The notes beneath the pieces were generated by a model. That model was not told where the DNA came from. It saw nothing but the letters and a program-made list of their open reading frames with translations, and made no database searches. From the NCBI GenBank assembly GCA_021323655.1, contig JAJPKO010000047.1:62001-126000 (forward strand): a stretch of DNA of 64,000 bases, given 5' to 3'. Below, one piece after another: positions 34,525 to 42,670 of this stretch (positions are counted from its first letter, which is position 1; each line of letters begins with the position of its first letter). Source of the stretch: Acidobacteriaceae bacterium (GTDB lineage: Bacteria; Acidobacteriota; Terriglobia; Terriglobales; Acidobacteriaceae). The position numbers and the translations under genes were made by a program.

Positions 34525-35376
34525 ATGAACGCTGATCGTCCATCTGGATTTTCATTACGAACGCGTCCACTCTACATCGCCGGGGGTGGTATTGCACTCG
34601 GCTTGCTGTTTGCCGGAACACTCGCCTCCGGAGCATGGAATGAACCCAGCATCCCCGTCGGCGACCTTGTGGCCCAGGATGCGCTCCTGAGCGGCGTGGT
34701 ACACATGAAGGGCGCGGACTTTACCGTCTACAGCGGCGCCCGCATTCGCGCGCTCAACAGCAGCGTGGATATGAACTTGCAACGCGGCGGAACCATTCAG
34801 CTCTGTCCCCGTTCTGAAGTGCAGGTCATACGCTCCTCCGAACATGCTCCGGTTCTGCTTGCCTTTCAAAGCGGTGGCGCCGTTGTGCCTTTTGAGATGC
34901 GCCCGGGTGATGTGGCCATGACTCCCGACTGGCGAATCGAATTTCAGGGTCCGGAAGCATCGCGCGGACAACTGAGCATGAGCATGAATGAAAATGGCGG
35001 TCTTTGCTTCCACTCCGACGCGCCACAAGAATCGCATTTCCACATCAGTCAGTTGAGCGGCACTGCCGACTTCAACATGGAAGGTTCGGGCGGAGCACAC
35101 TTTTTGAATGGTGTATTCCGCAAAGATCCATCACCGTGCAGCTGCGAAACTGCTCCGGTGAGCGCATCATCTCCTCCCGTCACGACAGTTGCCGAAGAAG
35201 CGCCACCCTCTTCCGGCGCACAGCCTACAGAGGTGCAGAAGCCCGCACCCGTGAATACGGTGGCTGAGCCTGCCCCCATTCAGCCGGTGGTTCCGCTCAA
35301 AGTAAAAGTCCGCAGGCACCCACAGGATGTGGTCGGATACGTAGGATCAGCGATCCACTTCCTCTTTGGCCGCTAA
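34525..35376 (+). CDS. Membrane-anchored protein with FecR-like beta region, unknown function
   Basis: 283 residues with one N-terminal hydrophobic segment (TRPLYIAGGGIALGLLFAG, about 13-33). A beta-rich region, about 45-205, resembles FecR/OstA-like folds with alternating hydrophobic residues (VHMKGADFTVYSGARIRAL, LQRGGTIQLCPRSEVQV). It is followed by a Pro/Ala/Glu-rich linker (215-265) and a short basic C-terminus (VKVRRHPQDVVGYVGSAIHFLFGR). Four Cys residues may pair. It lies 10 bp after the preceding membrane protein gene and overlaps the convergent Nudix gene by 30 bp. No function can be assigned. Confidence 0.7.
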   Translation: MNADRPSGFSLRTRPLYIAGGGIALGLLFAGTLASGAWNEPSIPVGDLVAQDALLSGVVHMKGADFTVYSGARIRALNSSVDMNLQRGGTIQLCPRSEVQVIRSSEHAPVLLAFQSGGAVVPFEMRPGDVAMTPDWRIEFQGPEASRGQLSMSMNENGGLCFHSDAPQESHFHISQLSGTADFNMEGSGGAHFLNGVFRKDPSPCSCETAPVSASSPPVTTVAEEAPPSSGAQPTEVQKPAPVNTVAEPAPIQPVVPLKVKVRRHPQDVVGYVGSAIHFLFGR

Positions 35377-35910
35377 ACCGGACTGCTGCCACAGCTTATA
35401 CAGTCCCCACGCGGCCACAGTGCTGCAGTCCCGAATGGTGCCGTCCAGCAGCATCCGCTCAAATTCCGCGATGGTGTATGAGTGCAGTGTCAGGTCGTGC
35501 TCTTCCGGATCAAAGTCAGTGCCGACATGCTTGAGTCCACGCGCCAGAAAGACGTGCTGCTTCTGGTTGGCGAAGCCATAGGCAATATAGAGAGTGCCGA
35601 GGTAAGTCATCTCCTCAGCGTCGAAACCAGTTTCTTCGCGCAGCTCTCCGCGTGCCAGCTCTTCTGGCTGTACGTCCGCGGTCTCCCACCCGCCCTGCGG
35701 CAATTCCAGACAGTGTTGCTGGATCGTATAACGAAACTGCCCGACGAGATAAACACGGTCACCTTCCACCGGAATAATGACGGCACAATCGTCCTTATCT
35801 ACAACGCCATAGATGCCGCGCGCCCCATCGTCGCGCTCGATTTCATCTTCCCGGAGACGCAGCCAGGGATTGCGGTAAACTTCGCGAGTGTTCAGTGTTT
35901 TGATGCTCAT
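35347..35910 (-). CDS. Nudix hydrolase, ADP-ribose pyrophosphatase-like
   Basis: Hydrolyses nucleoside diphosphate sugars such as ADP-ribose. From ATG 35910 (MSIKTLNTREVYRNPWLRL) it has 187 residues; an upstream ATG at 35934 is possible. The Nudix box reads GGWETADVQPEELARGELREETGF, with the metal-binding REETG core. The Arg of the classical REUxEE appears as Gly preceded by Arg. The helical segment before it (FRYTIQQHCLELPQGG) matches the ADPRase dimer region. Its 3' end overlaps the convergent gene by 30 bp. It is divergent from the GH5 gene. Confidence 0.88.
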   Translation of the reverse strand: MSIKTLNTREVYRNPWLRLREDEIERDDGARGIYGVVDKDDCAVIIPVEGDRVYLVGQFRYTIQQHCLELPQGGWETADVQPEELARGELREETGFDAEEMTYLGTLYIAYGFANQKQHVFLARGLKHVGTDFDPEEHDLTLHSYTIAEFERMLLDGTIRDCSTVAAWGLYKLWQQSGLAAKEEVDR

Positions 35911-35996
35911 GAGATTCAAACTGTATTCTGCCATGCAGATACTCAATCTACGAAAGACCACGCGGATTTCTATCTAAAAAAATGGGGCTGCCCTCG

Positions 35997-37127
35997 ATGA
36001 AAAGAAGTAGCTTTTTGCTGTCAGTAGCGCTCGCTTGCTCATTGCTTTCTGCCATGGCGCAGTCTGCAGATGACCAGATTGCTTCCCGCCGCGCCCAACA
36101 TCTGCAGCACGGCATTAACGCGAGCATGTGGTTCGCCCAGTCGCCGGGAAACTATTCCGTGGAGCGTCTGCGCTCCTTCACCACCGCCGATGATATTGCG
36201 CTGATGCACCAGCTCGGCTTTGACCATGTCCGCCTGAGCATTGACGTGCAGCCGCTCGAAGACTGGCTGAGAAATCCGCAGACCAACACCGCATTTGTGA
36301 CCGAGTTGGACCGCGTTATACGCGAGATGACGGGCCAGCAGCTTGCCGTCATCGTTGACGTTCACCCGGAAGATGATTTCAAGCAGCGGCTGCTCCACGG
36401 CAGTGAGAGTGTTGAAGATTTTGCGCGTCTGTGGCGGGCACTGGCAACGCACTTCACTTCTACTGATCCGGAACTGGTCTTCTTTGAAATTCTGAATGAG
36501 CCGGAACAGGACGATCCCTATCGCTGGCAAGGAATTGAAAGCTACATTGCAGAACAGATTCGCCAGGTAGCGCCAAAGCACACCATTATCGCAGCTGGCG
36601 CGCACTGGTCCGGATTGAGCGACCTGCTCACACTGGAGCCCATCGCCGATCCCAATGTGATCTACACCTTCCACGACTATGAGCCATTTCCCTTCACGCA
36701 TCAGGGAGCAACATGGACCTCATCCCAGGTGCGCTCGCTGCGCAATGTTCCCTATCCTTCCACGCCACGGAACGTACAGCAAAATGTTGACCAGGAAGCG
36801 ACACTGGCCGCGCAATACTGGGTCGCCCTGTATGGACTCGACCAGTGGAATGCACAGCGCATAGACGTGACGCTGGCCTTCGCGCAGAAGTGGTCCGAGT
36901 TGCACCACGCTCCCGTGTATTGCGGCGAATTTGGAGTGCTGCGCGATTATGCAGACCCTGCCATGCGCGCGCAATGGTTGCATGACATGCGTACGGCAAT
37001 GGAGAAGCACCACATCGGATGGGCCATGTGGGACTACCAGGCAAACTTTGGTGTGGTAACAAAGAAGAACGGCAAGGCCGTGCCTGATCCTGAAGTAGTC
37101 AAGGCGCTGGGGCTGAAGATGCCGTAA
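35997..37127 (+). CDS. Secreted glycoside hydrolase family 5 (endoglucanase-like)
   Basis: Retaining glycosidase with a TIM-barrel fold. From ATG 35997 (MKRSSFLLSVALACSLLSAMAQ) it has 376 residues with a signal peptide cleaved after AMA. An ATG five codons upstream (35982) is less likely. The acid/base Glu168 is in FFEILNEPEQDD and the nucleophile Glu311 in VYCGEFGVLRDY. HVRLSID, VIVDVHPEDDF and YTFHDYEPFPFTHQG are the other barrel signatures. No carbohydrate-binding module is attached. It is likely to act on beta-glucans or mannans in the periplasm or outside. It is 51 bp upstream of the SpoIIE-like gene, but a common operon is not evident. Confidence 0.93.
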   Translation: MKRSSFLLSVALACSLLSAMAQSADDQIASRRAQHLQHGINASMWFAQSPGNYSVERLRSFTTADDIALMHQLGFDHVRLSIDVQPLEDWLRNPQTNTAFVTELDRVIREMTGQQLAVIVDVHPEDDFKQRLLHGSESVEDFARLWRALATHFTSTDPELVFFEILNEPEQDDPYRWQGIESYIAEQIRQVAPKHTIIAAGAHWSGLSDLLTLEPIADPNVIYTFHDYEPFPFTHQGATWTSSQVRSLRNVPYPSTPRNVQQNVDQEATLAAQYWVALYGLDQWNAQRIDVTLAFAQKWSELHHAPVYCGEFGVLRDYADPAMRAQWLHDMRTAMEKHHIGWAMWDYQANFGVVTKKNGKAVPDPEVVKALGLKMP

Positions 37128-37178
37128 AGGAGAACACCTGGGCCGGAGTGACTGCCAGGTGCTGTACCATTTCCTCGA

Positions 37179-38558
37179 ATGCAACTCTCGGCAAGCGAAG
37201 TCCTGCATACCTTCCATCGTGACGAAATATCGCTCTTCCTGGGCGCGACCTTCGCCACAGTGGGGCTGATTTCCTTTGGTTTTCTGCTGGTCCGGCGCAG
37301 GTTTGATGCTCTGCTCTTCTGGCTGGGCCTCTTTGCCTTGCTATATGGCGGACGGCTCTGGATGCAGGCCCAGCTGATGTCTCTGATGGTGCCGCCGTCG
37401 GAGTGGTTTGACAGGCTCAAGGCCGCCACGAATTTTCTTGTGGCCATTCCTGGGTTCTTCTTCTTTCAGGCGACGCGCTTCCTTGGCCGCTTGAGCGATT
37501 ACATCGCCTATATTTCAGCCTTTGTTCTTTCGGTGCTTCTTCTGGCCACCTTCTTTGGCGCACCGCTGAACGCCCTTTATCTCGTCAATAACATTGTCGT
37601 CATTGCCGCCCTTTTTCTACTGCTCTTTCAATCTTTTCTTACAGCATCTCCCGGGAAGGAACTCGTAGTCGCCCGCAATGGCCTTCTGGCATTTGTCGCT
37701 TTTGCTTTGTGGAACAATATCGGGAATCTCTTCGGCCTGTATCCCGATACAGAAAAATATGGATTTGCCATCTTTCTGGCCTGCCTCGGTTACGTTGCCG
37801 CTCGACGCGCACAGGAGCGCGATCAGCAGCTCAATGAAATCCAGAAAGAGCTGGAAATCGCCACCCGCATTCAACTTCCCATTCTGCCTGGCGAGTACCC
37901 ACCCTCCCGGTACTTCCGCGTTGCGGCGCGATATGTGCCCATGCGCTCTGTTGCCGGCGATTTCTATGATTTTGTAGTGGCCGGCGAGAAGCAAACTGGT
38001 CTTCTGATTGCGGATGTCTCTGGTCACGGCGTACCCGCCGCTCTGATCGCTTCCATGGTGAAGGTTGCGGCTTCCTCTCATAAGGAGAGCGCCAGTGACC
38101 CGCCGCAATTTCTTTCCGCCATCAATACGACGCTGTGCGGCAATACGCAGAACCAGTTTGTGACCGCGGCCTTTGTGCACCTCGATGCGGAACGCCGTGA
38201 GCTTCGCTACGCCGCTGCAGGGCATCCTCCCATGCTGCTTCTGCGCGACGGGCAAATACGACAGATTGAAGAAAATGGCCTGATACTCGCGCTTTTTCCT
38301 GCCGCCACCTATGCTTCGGCCACTCTCCCCCTCCAGCATAGAGACCGGATTGTGCTTTATACCGATGGAGTGATTGAAGCAACGGATCGAAATGCAGAAC
38401 AATTTGGCCAGGAGAGGCTCGCAGCACTCTTACAGGAAACTCTGGCCAGTTCTCATCGAACCGCGGCTGACCACATCATCACTGCTGTACAAAATTGGGC
38501 GGTTGCGCAGGAAGATGACCTGACGGTGATTGTGTGCGACTACGTTGAGCAGATTTAA
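37179..38558 (+). CDS. Membrane-bound SpoIIE-type PP2C phosphatase
   Basis: 459 residues. The N-terminal half has about seven membrane segments (20-230), including LGATFATVGLISFGFLL and YIAYISAFVLSVLLLATFFGA. A short coiled linker (RRAQERDQQLNEIQKEL) leads to the PP2C/SpoIIE domain (about 225-459). Its signatures are VAGDFYDF, LLIADVSGHGVPAALIAS, RYAAAGHPPMLL and DRIVLYTDGVIEATD, with the metal-binding Asp residues retained. Such proteins usually control anti-anti-sigma (STAS) switches or exopolysaccharide pathways. No STAS or RsbW partner is adjacent. It converges with lon over a shared hairpin. Confidence 0.92.
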   Translation: MQLSASEVLHTFHRDEISLFLGATFATVGLISFGFLLVRRRFDALLFWLGLFALLYGGRLWMQAQLMSLMVPPSEWFDRLKAATNFLVAIPGFFFFQATRFLGRLSDYIAYISAFVLSVLLLATFFGAPLNALYLVNNIVVIAALFLLLFQSFLTASPGKELVVARNGLLAFVAFALWNNIGNLFGLYPDTEKYGFAIFLACLGYVAARRAQERDQQLNEIQKELEIATRIQLPILPGEYPPSRYFRVAARYVPMRSVAGDFYDFVVAGEKQTGLLIADVSGHGVPAALIASMVKVAASSHKESASDPPQFLSAINTTLCGNTQNQFVTAAFVHLDAERRELRYAAAGHPPMLLLRDGQIRQIEENGLILALFPAATYASATLPLQHRDRIVLYTDGVIEATDRNAEQFGQERLAALLQETLASSHRTAADHIITAVQNWAVAQEDDLTVIVCDYVEQI

Positions 38559-38589
38559 AAGCGGCCGATGAGTTCTTCACCGGTCGCTT
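38559..38589. terminator. Hairpin shared by the convergent phosphatase and lon genes
   Basis: AAGCGGCCG (38559-38567) pairs with CGGTCGCTT (38581-38589), with one G-T wobble, around a 13-base loop. On the minus strand it is followed by CTTTTAAATC, so it may end lon transcription; on the plus strand it is followed by CTACATTTATT. It sits exactly between the two stop codons. Confidence 0.5.
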
Positions 38590-38603
38590 CTACATTTATT
38601 CAC

Positions 38604-41051
38604 TTACGCTTGTGCAGCTGCTTCCTGCAAGACCTCTTCCCTTACCTCTTCATCTTTCTTTTCTTCAGCTCTGGACCTGGGCAACGCCACGGCCAGCACG
38701 TCCTCAATGCGCTTGGCATAGTGGATGGTCACGCCGTCAATCTGGTCGGGGGTCAGGTCTTCTTCCACATTCAGCTTGTTTTCTGCAGGAAGAATCACGT
38801 CTTTCACACCCGCCCGTTTTGCCGCCAGAAACTTCTCCTTAATGCCGCCAACGGGGAGCACGTTTCCGCTCAGGGTGATCTCGCCCGTCATCGCCGTCAG
38901 CGGATGCACCCGCGTGTCGGTCAGCAGAGAGACCAGTGCGGTTGCCATGGTTACGCCCGCCGAAGGGCCGTCTTTCGGGATCGCTCCCGCCGGAACGTGG
39001 ATGTGCAGATCAATCTCCTTCATCAGGTCATCTTCCAGACCCAGAGATTTTGCATTCGACCGTACCCAGGTCAACGCAGCCTGCATGGACTCCTGCATGA
39101 CCTGGCCCAACTGGCCTGTCATCGTAAATCCACCTTTGCCCTTCATCTTGTTGGCTTCAATAAAGAGCACATCACCACCAGACGGGGTCCAGGCCAGTCC
39201 TACGGCCACACCGGCACGTTTGGTGCGCTCGGCAATCTCGGTGTCCACGCGGACCTTGATGCCGCCTAGAAACTCGTGAATGATTTCCTGGGTGACGACC
39301 AGCTTTTCCATCTTCCCTTCCGCAATGCGGCGCGCCTGCTTGCGGCAGATTGTCCCGATCAGCTGCTCCAGCTTGCGCACACCGGCTTCACGCGTGTAAT
39401 GACGCACGATGTAGGAAACAGATTCTTCCGGAAATTCAATGTTTTCCGGCTGAATGCCATTTTCCTTGATCTGCCGCGGAATCAGATAGCGGAATGCAAT
39501 GTGCCGCTTCTCTTCTTCCGTATAACCCTGCAGCTCAATGATCTCCATGCGGTCGAGCAAAGGAGCGGGCATCGTGTCCAGCATGTTTGCAGTGCAGATA
39601 AAAAGCACCTTTGACAGATCGAACGGCTGGTCTAGATAGTTGTCGCGGAATGTGTTGTTCTGTTCCGGGTCCAGAACTTCAAGCAGCGCCGATGCCGGAT
39701 CGCCACGGAAGTCGCGCCCCAGCTTGTCTACCTCATCCAGCATGAAAACCGGGTCGTTTGCCCCCGCCCGGCGCAGGTTCTGAATGATCTGGCCAGGCAA
39801 CGCGCCAATGTAAGTGCGACGATGCCCGCGCAGCTCGGCTTCATCATGCATTCCGCCCAGCGAAATCCGCTGGAACTTGCGGTCCAGAGCGCGCGCGATG
39901 CTGCGGCCGAGTGAGGTCTTTCCCACTCCCGGAGGTCCTACAAAGCAAAGAATCGGCCCCTTCATGTCCGGTTTCAGGCGCCGCACGGCCAGGTAGTCCA
40001 GAATGCGGTCTTTCACCTTCTTCAGATCGTAGTGGTCCTCATCAAGGATCTCCTTGGCCTTGGCGATGTCCACTTCGCCGCCTGACGACTTGGCCCACGG
40101 TAACGCCGCCAGCCACTCAATGTAGTTACGCGTCAGCGAATAGTCCGCCGCCATGGGAGACATGCGCGAAAGCCGGTTCAATTCCTTCAGGGCTTCCTTC
40201 TTTGTCTCCTCCGGCATACCTGCGGACTCAATTTTCTGACGCAGTTCCTCAATGTCCTTCTGGCTCTCGTCCTGTTCGCCTAATTCCTTCTGGATGGCCT
40301 TGAGCTGTTCACGCAGATAGTAGTCGCGCTGCGACTGCTGCACCTGGTCCTGCACTTCAGACTGGATCTTATTGCGAAGCTGCTGGACTTCGATCTCCTT
40401 CACCAGGTGCTTGTGCAGCTTGTCCAGACGGGCGTGAACATCCGAGGTTTCCAGAAGCTCCTGCCGGTCCGGCGTGGCCAGAAACGGCAGATTTGCCGTC
40501 ACAAAATCGCTGAGCCTTCCGGGATCATCCATCTGCGCTGCAATCGTGGAAAGCTCGTCAGAGAGCGTGGGCGACGCGGCCACAATCTGCTGAAACTGCT
40601 CCAGAATATTGCGCTGCAGCGCCTCAAGCTCTGGCCCAGGCTGCGCAGGAACATCGCGCACAGGGTCAACATGCGCCGTCATAAACGGCTCAACTTGTGT
40701 AAATTCGCCCAGCTTAACGCGTTCCGTGCCTTCGGTAAAGACAAAGAGGCTCTGGTTGGGCATCTTGACCACCTTATGCACGGTAGCCATGGTCCCGAAC
40801 ACATGCAGATCAGCAGGCTGGGGCCTGTCCTGGTGCGCGTCTCGCTGCGCCACCACAACGATGGTCTTTTCCTCGCCCAACGACTGGATCAGTTGGATGG
40901 AGCTTTCGCGGCCCACTGTGAGCGGCAGCACGGCATGGGGAAACAGGACTGTGTCCCGTACCGGAAGGACAGGCAGCACCCTGCCTTCATCGCGGCCCTC
41001 GCGCTGCTTGGGGTCGCTGGGATGGATTACGCTGAGAAAATCGCTAGCCAT
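38604..41051 (-). CDS. lon: ATP-dependent protease Lon
   Basis: Cytoplasmic AAA+ serine protease degrading misfolded and regulatory proteins. It has 815 residues. The N-terminal LON domain (about 25-220) begins LPVLPVRDTVLFPHAVLPL, followed by a coiled segment (220-290). Walker A is GPPGVGKTSLG (372-382), Walker B is PVFMLDEVDKLG, and the sensor segment FICTANMLDTMPAPLLDRME is clear. The protease domain has the Ser697-Lys740 dyad in PKDGPSAGVTMA and GGIKEKFLAAKRAG. Its C-terminal tail is charged (RAEEKKDEEVREEVLQEA). An inverted repeat overlaps its putative -10 box, suggesting regulated (stress-induced) expression. Confidence 0.98.
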   Translation of the reverse strand: MASDFLSVIHPSDPKQREGRDEGRVLPVLPVRDTVLFPHAVLPLTVGRESSIQLIQSLGEEKTIVVVAQRDAHQDRPQPADLHVFGTMATVHKVVKMPNQSLFVFTEGTERVKLGEFTQVEPFMTAHVDPVRDVPAQPGPELEALQRNILEQFQQIVAASPTLSDELSTIAAQMDDPGRLSDFVTANLPFLATPDRQELLETSDVHARLDKLHKHLVKEIEVQQLRNKIQSEVQDQVQQSQRDYYLREQLKAIQKELGEQDESQKDIEELRQKIESAGMPEETKKEALKELNRLSRMSPMAADYSLTRNYIEWLAALPWAKSSGGEVDIAKAKEILDEDHYDLKKVKDRILDYLAVRRLKPDMKGPILCFVGPPGVGKTSLGRSIARALDRKFQRISLGGMHDEAELRGHRRTYIGALPGQIIQNLRRAGANDPVFMLDEVDKLGRDFRGDPASALLEVLDPEQNNTFRDNYLDQPFDLSKVLFICTANMLDTMPAPLLDRMEIIELQGYTEEEKRHIAFRYLIPRQIKENGIQPENIEFPEESVSYIVRHYTREAGVRKLEQLIGTICRKQARRIAEGKMEKLVVTQEIIHEFLGGIKVRVDTEIAERTKRAGVAVGLAWTPSGGDVLFIEANKMKGKGGFTMTGQLGQVMQESMQAALTWVRSNAKSLGLEDDLMKEIDLHIHVPAGAIPKDGPSAGVTMATALVSLLTDTRVHPLTAMTGEITLSGNVLPVGGIKEKFLAAKRAGVKDVILPAENKLNVEEDLTPDQIDGVTIHYAKRIEDVLAVALPRSRAEEKKDEEVREEVLQEAAAQA

Positions 41052-41063
41052 GAGTGTCTTCTT

Positions 41064-41083
41064 ATCAGATTATATGATCTGAT
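41064..41083 (-). promoter_or_regulatory. Inverted repeat overlapping the lon -10 box (putative operator)
   Basis: Perfect arms ATCAGAT and ATCTGAT (41064-41070 and 41077-41083) are separated by six bases. On the minus strand the inverted repeat contains TATAAT (41069-41074), 17 bases before the lon ATG, with an AAGAAG ribosome site in between. A repressor bound here would block the promoter. No recognisable -35 element is present at 16-18 bp. The site is not the classical CIRCE or HspR sequence. Confidence 0.5.
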
Positions 41084-41233
41084 TATGATGAATTTGATTC
41101 ATTCTCTTGGAAAAAGTTGCAGGCGCTAGCTCAAATTGAGCCACCCTACGCCCTTTCTCCGTTGGATGCACGCTCTTGCCGTCCTTTTGGTTCCCCCTCT
41201 GGGTATCGGCAGATGTGGTCCAAATCAATCGGC

Positions 41234-42058
41234 TCATCCCAGATGAATGCCGGAGCAGTATTTCCCTAATTCCTTGACCATGGAGCAGTAATCTGAAAGC
41301 CGATGGATGATTGCATCCATGCGGGTCTCTGGCGTCAACTGATAATCCACATAGAAGACGTACTCCCACGGCCTGCCCTGGACCGGACGGGACTCGATCT
41401 TGGTCAGGTTCGTCCCTTGCCCGGCAAAAACCTGAAGTGCAGCTACCAGCGTTCCGGGCCTGTTCTCCACGGTAAAAGCCAGGCTTACTTTGTCTGCTCC
41501 CGGCCCCGTCTGAACTTCCTCCCTGCGGCGCACCAGAAAAAAGCGGGTGTAGTTTTCCTGATTGTCCTCTATTCCCGGCGCCAGAATCTGCGCGCCATAA
41601 TGCTCCGCGGCCCGCGAACTGGCGATGGCCCCGGACTGAGTGTCCCCCAGTTCCATCAGGTGTTTCACGCTTCCCGCCGTGTCATAGAAGGGCGTAGCCT
41701 GCATCTCCGGATGCTTCAAAAAAAAAGCGCGACATTGCGCGAGCGCCACAGGGTGTGAATAGACCCGCCGGAGCTCTTCCATTTTTGCCCCGGGAGCAGC
41801 AATCAAATTGTGGCGTATACGCAAAAGACCTTCGCGTTCAATGGCGACCGGATGCTGCAGCAGGAGATCGTAATGTTCGGTCACCGGCCCGGCAAGACTG
41901 TTTTCAATCGGAATGACCGCGGCTTCCACTTCGCGCTCAACCAGCGCGCGGAAGACATCGGCAGAAAGTGCACAGGGCAGAATGGTTGCCTCATGCAGCA
42001 TTTTTCCTGCGGCTTCATGGCTGAATGATCCCGGCTCTCCCTGGATGGCCACTTTCAT
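41234..42058 (-). CDS. pheA: Prephenate dehydratase
   Basis: Converts prephenate to phenylpyruvate for phenylalanine synthesis. It has 274 residues without a fused chorismate mutase. It begins MKVAIQGEPGSFSHEAAGK, the family start. The PDT domain has VIPIENSLAGPVTEHYDLL, the HPVALAQCRAFF segment and the catalytic Thr region reading VKHLMELGDTQSGAIASSRAAEHYG. The usual TxG triplet appears here as TQS. The C-terminal ACT domain (about 190-270) contains LAFTVENRPGTLVAALQVFAGQGTNLTKIESRP, with the phenylalanine-binding GALV/ESRP motif, indicating feedback inhibition. It lies between lon and the lmo0937 gene, in reverse orientation to the latter. Confidence 0.94.
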   Translation of the reverse strand: MKVAIQGEPGSFSHEAAGKMLHEATILPCALSADVFRALVEREVEAAVIPIENSLAGPVTEHYDLLLQHPVAIEREGLLRIRHNLIAAPGAKMEELRRVYSHPVALAQCRAFFLKHPEMQATPFYDTAGSVKHLMELGDTQSGAIASSRAAEHYGAQILAPGIEDNQENYTRFFLVRRREEVQTGPGADKVSLAFTVENRPGTLVAALQVFAGQGTNLTKIESRPVQGRPWEYVFYVDYQLTPETRMDAIIHRLSDYCSMVKELGKYCSGIHLG

Positions 42059-42147
42059 TTTTGAGTTCTCCTTGCGACTGCTTGAAGTTTTGCGGCAACC
42101 CGGATGCCGTCAAGCGCACCATACCACACCATAGGAGAACAAAGCTT

Positions 42148-42297
42148 ATGCTCTGGACGATTTTTGTAATTCTTCTGGTGCTCTGGCTGGTAGGGCTGGT
42201 AAGTTTTCACGCTATTGGGTGGTATATCCACATTCTGCTGGTGATTGCACTCGTAGTGTTGCTCATCCAGCTCATTAGCGGCAGAAGGGCCGTCTGA
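42148..42297 (+). CDS. lmo0937-family small membrane protein
   Basis: 49 residues from ATG 42148, preceded by AGGAG at 42133. The protein starts MLWTIFVILLVLWLVG and has two hydrophobic helices (about 2-20 and 24-43) with a short charged end (SGRRAV). The sequence pattern (LWTIFVILLVLWLVGLV, then GGW/IGWYIHILLVIALVVLL) is the lmo0937 family, small membrane proteins often found with stress genes. The function is unknown. It is 16 bp upstream of a CsbD gene, so they share a transcript. Confidence 0.88.
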   Translation: MLWTIFVILLVLWLVGLVSFHAIGWYIHILLVIALVVLLIQLISGRRAV

Positions 42298-42313
42298 ATG
42301 AAAGGAGAACGTC

Positions 42314-42610
42314 ATGAACAAGGACCGGGTCAGCGGAAAAATTGATCAGGCGAAGGGCAAAGTGAAGGAAAAGGTTGGCACAGCGCTGAATGACGAACGC
42401 ATGGCAAACAGCGGTGTTGCTGACCAGGTGAAGGGCGCAGCAAAAGAGGTATGGGGCAACGTAAAGGACGCAGCCAGAGATGCGGCCAGAGACAAAGAGG
42501 AGAAGCATCATCGCGAATCCGCCGAGACACGGCAGCGCATCATGGACAAAACAGACGAAGTAAAAGACCAGGCGAACCGTAAAATTGACGAGTTTAAAAA
42601 GTCCGCCTGA
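42314..42610 (+). CDS. CsbD family stress-response protein
   Basis: 98 residues, highly charged (Lys, Glu, Asp and Ala), starting MNKDRVSGKIDQAKGKVKEK. The CsbD signature covers GKIDQAKGKVKEKVGTAL and ADQVKGAAKEVWGNVKDAARD. The rest is a long amphipathic helix (about 55-98). CsbD-like proteins are induced by general stress in Bacillus and many other bacteria; the molecular role is not clear. The start is preceded by AAAGGAG. A strong GC-rich terminator follows. It pairs with the upstream lmo0937 membrane protein in one operon. Confidence 0.92.
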   Translation: MNKDRVSGKIDQAKGKVKEKVGTALNDERMANSGVADQVKGAAKEVWGNVKDAARDAARDKEEKHHRESAETRQRIMDKTDEVKDQANRKIDEFKKSA

Positions 42611-42630
42611 TTCCCGATTCCGTAACCACA

Positions 42631-42670
42631 GGGCGCGGGCCTCTCCCTAAGGGGCCCCCGGCGCCTTTTT
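42631..42670 (+). terminator. Rho-independent terminator after the CsbD gene
   Basis: GGGCGCGGGCC (from 42631) pairs with GGCCCCCGGCGCC (ending 42665), with a small bulge, and is followed by TTTTT at 42666-42670. It starts 21 bp after the CsbD stop. Its T run reaches into the end of the convergent prenyltransferase gene. Confidence 0.8.
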
